A DNA stretch of 64,000 nucleotides from Macrocybe gigantea (Eukaryota; Basidiomycota; Agaricomycetes; Agaricales; Callistosporiaceae): the NCBI GenBank assembly GCA_011319805.1, contig SJRY01000258.1, forward strand, positions 186,001 to 250,000, written 5' to 3'. The position numbers and the translations under genes are program-made. The first letter of the stretch is position 1. Each line of letters begins with the position of its first letter. The notes beneath the pieces are model-generated. The model was not told the origin of the DNA, made no database searches, and was given only the letters and a program-made list of their open reading frames with translations. Below are positions 60,264 through 64,000 of this stretch, piece after piece.

Positions 60264-60483
60264 TGTTGGAATATGACCGTGATGCCAATGTCACTTGTCA
60301 TGCCGATGCTGCGCCCGCCGCCATCCGCTGGCTAAAATAAAAGGAAGAAATTTTTTATTTACTAATTTAGAGTACAAACTGTGTATTTAAGCATCCGAAA
60401 ATTATAGAGTACGGGCGCGCGTTTGCCCACCCACCAATCGTCTCTCTTCATTGCCACATCGTCATCCTCGGCTAATTTTATCA
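60264..60483 (+). repeat. 3' LTR
   Basis: Same length as the 5' LTR, beginning TGTTGGAATATGACC and ending TATCA, followed by the CTTGC duplication. The 12 differences from the 5' LTR are all C/T or G/A. Confidence 0.95.
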
Positions 60484-61225
60484 CTTGCATCCACCACAAC
60501 CACCACTAATGAGGTTTCCCTTACCACTATTGCTCATGTTCCATGTTCTCCTTTCAAAGCACTTCCGGGGAGTTCGAAAGACTGAAATGCGAGAGATTTT
60601 GAGAGCGCTAACGGATACGGTGCGCGCAAAGTACCCCAAGGTCTGGTGAAAACTTCTCGGTCCTGCTGACTGGGTCATCATGTCAGTATTGTCTTCTTCC
60701 CTCGCTACGTCCTTGGACTTACTGTTTTGTTAGGGGACCAAAGCATTCTTCTCATTCAGATCGGACCCCGCACTGGGCTGTGCACACGTTTCACGACGGA
60801 CATGCATATTTGATGTTCCATTTGTATGGTAATGGATCTGTTCGAGTAGGGAGATGCTTCGGAAATGGCGGCAAGTGGTCTCGTCAGCAAAGATGGTTGG
60901 ATATACATTCAAGATGCCGAAATGTTAATGACGGGTTCGAATGCAAGAGGGGACCGAGAACTGTGAAGAAACAGAGAGATGCTGGTAAGAGAAATATTCA
61001 GAGGTGCCGGAGGTCAGGGATCCAAGGATGAAAAGAGGATTAGTAGGAGTATCAGGATTCTTAGATTAACGCCGTTCGTCTTTCATGTTTGCCAGTTGGT
61101 GATCTCTCTTTCAGCTGGTAATACACATGGGAAAGGAAACATGTTATTAACAAAATCATTTACGGAAAGTCCTGCAAGAACGTGAGACAGAGTAACGGAA
61201 TGAAAAGCTCACTTACTCTGCTTTA

Positions 61226-62825
61226 TCAGTCAATTTGGAGAGCCACCGTGTCACTTCGATCTACAATACCCCATCTGCCTCTGTCCCAAACCCTTCCTAC
61301 AACACATTGGATAGTAGTCAAGTCGACCACCTCGAGCAGGCCAAGGTCTTTGTAATAATAGATGCTATTTTCCAATGCTGCTTTGATGTTCTGGATTACC
61401 GCGAAGATTATTGTTGAAGGCGAGGTTAACTGGAGTTGTGGTATTGCTGGTAGTTCAAGTATGATAAGACGCTTCAGTTGACCAAAAAATGTCTTTGGCA
61501 CAAGGTGTGGGTCTCGGTTCCTTTGACATGCAAACTGGTCCTCCAATTGGATATACTGTACAGAGATATTTTAGAGGATTATCAGTGAAACTAAAGATAC
61601 AATGACCTTGACATAAGAAGCATCATGGGTATCATCGCTTTGCTGGACGATTTCCCGTGCAATGATGAGATCACCTCCCCCGAGACGAGTTACTCAGCCA
61701 TATTGTGTAACGGGTTCATTGAGTTTGAGGACAGACTGGACAATGGATTTGCGGACATCAAAACGCATCGCTAAGCTAGCATAAACCTTGTTGCACACGA
61801 CTGGAGTCAAGTGGCTTCGCTGTCAAGGACCGGAAAGCATATAACCTGGATCTTTGGGACATAACACATCAGGAAACAATCATCAAGCGGGGCAGTGAAA
61901 CGTGCAAGATTCATGAATTAGCTTATGTCTCAGCATCTTTTCGGGATCTAGAGAGAGTTGATCATGCAAATTATACAACAGCCGGATTTGATTGAGTTGC
62001 ACAGTTGCAGTGGTGTACGTGTTGATGGATGCATACAGATGCCGTCTGCTTTTAATGGTGGGCAGGAGATAATTGCATTTGTGCTCCATGGGAAATGCCC
62101 AATAAGCCCATACCAGACCAGCTACCCTGATGCCCCATGCAATGTGAAGGAGAGCATGGATTGTCAATGGGCAGGCAGAAAGCCGTGAAGGATCATTTTC
62201 ATAATACAGTCTATATCAATCCATTTAGCATCGTTCGCCAAACGTCACAAGTTGATGACACTCACTGTTCATATTCCTGGATCCATGACTTGAATCCATC
62301 ATCAATTTTATCCAGCATTTCAGCTTCGAACTCGAAGCCCAAACAGAGCTTGAGGAGTTCGACGAGTTTCATAAAGTGCTTGTAATATTTCTCTTGTGGA
62401 AATCTGCCACGTAGAACAATTGGTGCGATGTGAAGCGTCCAATTTGAACACATTTCGGTGGTCATCTGGGACTGCTGTGTAGCAACATTGGGCACAGGAG
62501 CACCAAATGCGGAAGGGATCGTGGCTCTGGAGGCCCCAGTAGCACTTCCAACATCTCTCCAGACACCACTCACGATAACATAGCCTTTGTCTTGATGGTC
62601 CAAGTCTTTGAATTCTCCAGTCCAGAATAAGATCAAATTAGGCATCAAATTTTCCCAGATGAGGTGCATGAAGTCGAATGGGAACGATTCGGAGAAGGAG
62701 ATGGCAGTTATAGTGCTCAAAATGGGAATACCCTTGATACCATACTGCTTGGCAAGTTTTTCGTATACTGCATTGCTAGGAGCTATTTGAACGGCAACTG
62801 CTTGTTCCATGAATGTCTTGTGCAT
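61226..62825 (-). pseudogene. Decayed Plavaka-family DNA transposase
   Basis: On the minus strand, 62825-62262 reads GIKGIPILSTITAISFSESF, PFDFMHLIWENLMPNLILFW, VWRDVGSATGASRATIPSAF and MTTEMCSNWTLHIAPIVLRG, the conserved centre of Plavaka (CACTA-related) transposases of basidiomycetes. Further pieces follow at 62167-61883 (CPLTIHALLHIAWGIRVAG) and 61546-61226, in shifted frames with stops. The N-terminal half is missing because a Gypsy LTR begins 17 nt upstream of the first recognisable codon. It is non-functional as seen. Confidence 0.8.
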
Positions 62826-62841
62826 CCATATAGGGAGGTCC

Positions 62842-63161
62842 TGTTAGGCTAGACGAATCTCAGAAGGACTCGGGCAGACTAAGTGCGAGAGTGGTCTTGA
62901 GATGATGGCAAAAGGAATATTAAGCCTAGCGTTACTGGTACATCTGGGAGTCCTTATATACACTACAGTACTCGAGCACGGACCATGGGCTGCGCAATGC
63001 TGTGGACTGCGGATGAGTAAGACTGGAAGGAGATGACTCAGGATGACTAGGGAAGTGAGATGACTCGATGGCTGCGCGCTGCGCAGCATGATGGGGGAGA
63101 TAAGGGATGTGGGAAAGATAAGATAAGAAAATGAATAGTCCTTTGGGCGGCGTCTGTAACA
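62842..63161 (-). repeat. Gypsy 3' LTR
   Basis: 320 bp with perfect TGTTA..TAACA termini, directly next to the polypurine tract on one side and Plavaka sequence on the other. The expected 5-bp target duplication would start as GGTCC (62837-62841); its partner lies outside the window. Confidence 0.8.
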
Positions 63162-63596
63162 TCACCCTCTCTTTAGATTCGCGTCCTCGCGAAAAACCTT
63201 AGTCCAGCTGTCCCCACCCAGTATTGGTTCCCAGGCGGTCGCGGCATGCGGGGCCCATGTATGAATGAGCTCTTCATTATAGGCGCGAATGTGGTGGAGT
63301 GTGGTGGCGAGGAGTTTAAGCCGCCGGTTTTCTGTGCGAAGCATTTCCATTGCTTCGCGAAGTGCGATACGTTCAGCTGCAGTGGGGCCGGTCCCATCAG
63401 GGGTTCTCCCGGTCCAGAGGTGCGTGCGGACGGTCATAACATAGCGCATATATGCGCCGAGTGTGATGGCGAGGGGGTCCATGTAGTCGCTAGCATTGAG
63501 AATCCTTGCCAGATTCTCGAGGTCGCTTGGGCGGTTGGGGGTAGGTGCGCGGCTGCCCTCGCTGCTGTCGATGCTGATGGGGGCGTTGGTGGTCAT
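63162..63596 (-). CDS. Accessory ORF between Gypsy pol and 3' LTR
   Basis: 144 residues, MTTNAPISIDSSEGSRAPTP at the start, then an acidic/helical centre (ERIALREAMEMLRTENRRLK) and a basic C terminus. It overlaps the end of pol by 107 nt in another frame and ends at the polypurine tract. No homology recognised. The intact frame in this position suggests a real element gene, perhaps a Gag-like or regulatory coiled-coil protein. Confidence 0.5.
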   Translation of the reverse strand: MTTNAPISIDSSEGSRAPTPNRPSDLENLARILNASDYMDPLAITLGAYMRYVMTVRTHLWTGRTPDGTGPTAAERIALREAMEMLRTENRRLKLLATTLHHIRAYNEELIHTWAPHAATAWEPILGGDSWTKVFREDANLKRG

Positions 63597-64000
63597 GAAG
63601 TGCGATTTTTGGTCTTCTTCCCTCTTGTCGTGATCCTTTTATCCTGGTTCGCAGTTTCTTTAGGAAGTGGTCTAGAGCTTGCTGCGCATTCCCCAGCTCC
63701 TTCTCTTTGATCCATGTGTTCTCTTCGTGTCCGTATCCTTTCCATTTGACCAGGAATAGTGTCCCCTTCCCTTGTTTCTTCCTTTTTAGGATCTCTTCTA
63801 TCTCGTACTCTTCTTCATCATTTATGATTTCAGGGGGTGGTGGTGATGGTCGCTCTTGTATCTTGAAACGGGGTCCTTTGTAAGGCGTGAGCAGTGTTTC
63901 ATTGAACACGGGGTGTATCAGCTGCCATGATGCTGGGAGTTCCAGGCGATATGCCGAGGCTCCTTTCTTTTCAACCACCTTGAACGGTCCGTATCGGAGT
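63490..64000 (-). CDS. pol: Gypsy Pol C terminus: integrase tail and chromodomain (partial)
   Basis: The frame is open to the window edge. LPASWQLIHPVFNETLLTPY is the conserved GPY/F-like integrase end. The chromodomain EYEIEEILKRKKQGKGTLFL, VKWKGYGHEENTWIKEKEL follows. Chromodomains of chromoviruses direct integration to histone-marked chromatin. The stop is at 63490. Catalytic parts lie outside the window. Confidence 0.9.
   Translation of the reverse strand, partial: LRYGPFKVVEKKGASAYRLELPASWQLIHPVFNETLLTPYKGPRFKIQERPSPPPPEIINDEEEYEIEEILKRKKQGKGTLFLVKWKGYGHEENTWIKEKELGNAQQALDHFLKKLRTRIKGSRQEGRRPKIALHDHQRPHQHRQQRGQPRTYPQPPKRPRESGKDSQC

Larger units (their letters stand above)
58930..60483 (+). 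mobile_element. Complete gag-only (non-autonomous) Copia-type LTR retrotransposon
   Basis: Two 220-bp LTRs, 58930-59149 and 60264-60483, both TG..CA, flank a 1.1-kb body. The 5-bp target duplication CTTGC is perfect (58925-58929 and 60484-60488). A purine-rich tract, GCGGGGGAG, lies right before the 3' LTR. The only ORF is an intact gag; protease, integrase, reverse transcriptase and RNase H are absent, so movement would need enzymes in trans. The LTRs differ at 12 positions, all transitions. Confidence 0.95.
62842..64000 (-). mobile_element. Ty3/Gypsy chromovirus, 3' end (continues past the window)
   Basis: Reading on the minus strand, the window holds the end of pol (integrase tail plus chromodomain), a small overlapping ORF, a polypurine tract (CTAAAGAGAGGGTGA, 63176-63162) and the 3' LTR at 63161-62842. 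It is inserted in the Plavaka transposase. Confidence 0.85.

Overview
The window is nuclear DNA of a filamentous basidiomycete, most likely an Agaricomycete. Genes are compact and full of short introns (mostly 49-75 nt). Many families are typical of mushroom-forming fungi: HAM1-like and Rua1-C proteins, a GH7 cellobiohydrolase, an LPMO-like secreted protein with an N-terminal His, a Crinkler-type NTPase-nuclease, a Plavaka transposase and fungal AIG1-like GTPases. The GH7 and LPMO-like genes point to a plant-biomass degrader. No CRISPR array, operon or prokaryotic signal was seen.

Layout. 1-5.3 kb: 3' part of a BTB gene, a HAM1-like gene, a broken membrane-protein gene and a small acidic ORF. 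5.9-9.0 kb: DEAH helicase PRP43. 10.4-12.9 kb: sugar transporter. 13.3-13.8 kb: a GC-rich, structured, non-coding segment holding a complete type III hammerhead ribozyme, the most unusual item here. 14.1-15.7 kb: cytosolic tyrosyl-tRNA synthetase. 16-20 kb: nearly empty. 19.9-23.3 kb: DnaJ-X chaperone and LPMO-like gene. 25.2-30.8 kb: anion-type MFS permease and a divergent pair of AIG1-like GTPases. 31.2-39.4 kb: ER DnaJC3-like co-chaperone, PIN-like protein, F-box-like gene and mitochondrial protease OMA1. 39.5-46.6 kb: Crinkler-like NTPase-nuclease, six-hairpin glycosidase and an unrecognised coiled-coil protein. 47-54.2 kb: EAF3/MRG15, a small Gly-rich protein, GH7, and the divergent pair MAGO/SUS1. 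54.4-58 kb: Rua1-C regulator and HNH protein. 58.9-64 kb: mobile DNA, made up of a complete gag-only LTR element with its target-site duplication, a decayed Plavaka transposase, and a Gypsy element inserted into it.

Two window-wide properties matter for reading the annotation. First, at least ten otherwise well-conserved genes need a one-base correction, usually a missing base in a homopolymer, to restore the frame. Exon sums confirm this for five of them: PRP43, the sugar transporter, TYS1, DnaJ-X and EAF3. This looks like unpolished assembly rather than mass pseudogenisation. Second, six of about 92 introns I could place use GC-AG splice sites, which is high, and several genes have micro-exons of 6-15 nt (MAGO, OMA1, the LPMO-like gene, the MFS permease).

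Functionally the window mixes core information genes (PRP43 in splicing and ribosome biogenesis, MAGO in the exon junction complex, SUS1 in SAGA/TREX-2, EAF3 in NuA4/Rpd3S, TYS1 in translation), proteostasis genes (two J-proteins, OMA1), and nutrient acquisition genes (GH7, LPMO-like, six-hairpin glycosidase, two MFS permeases).
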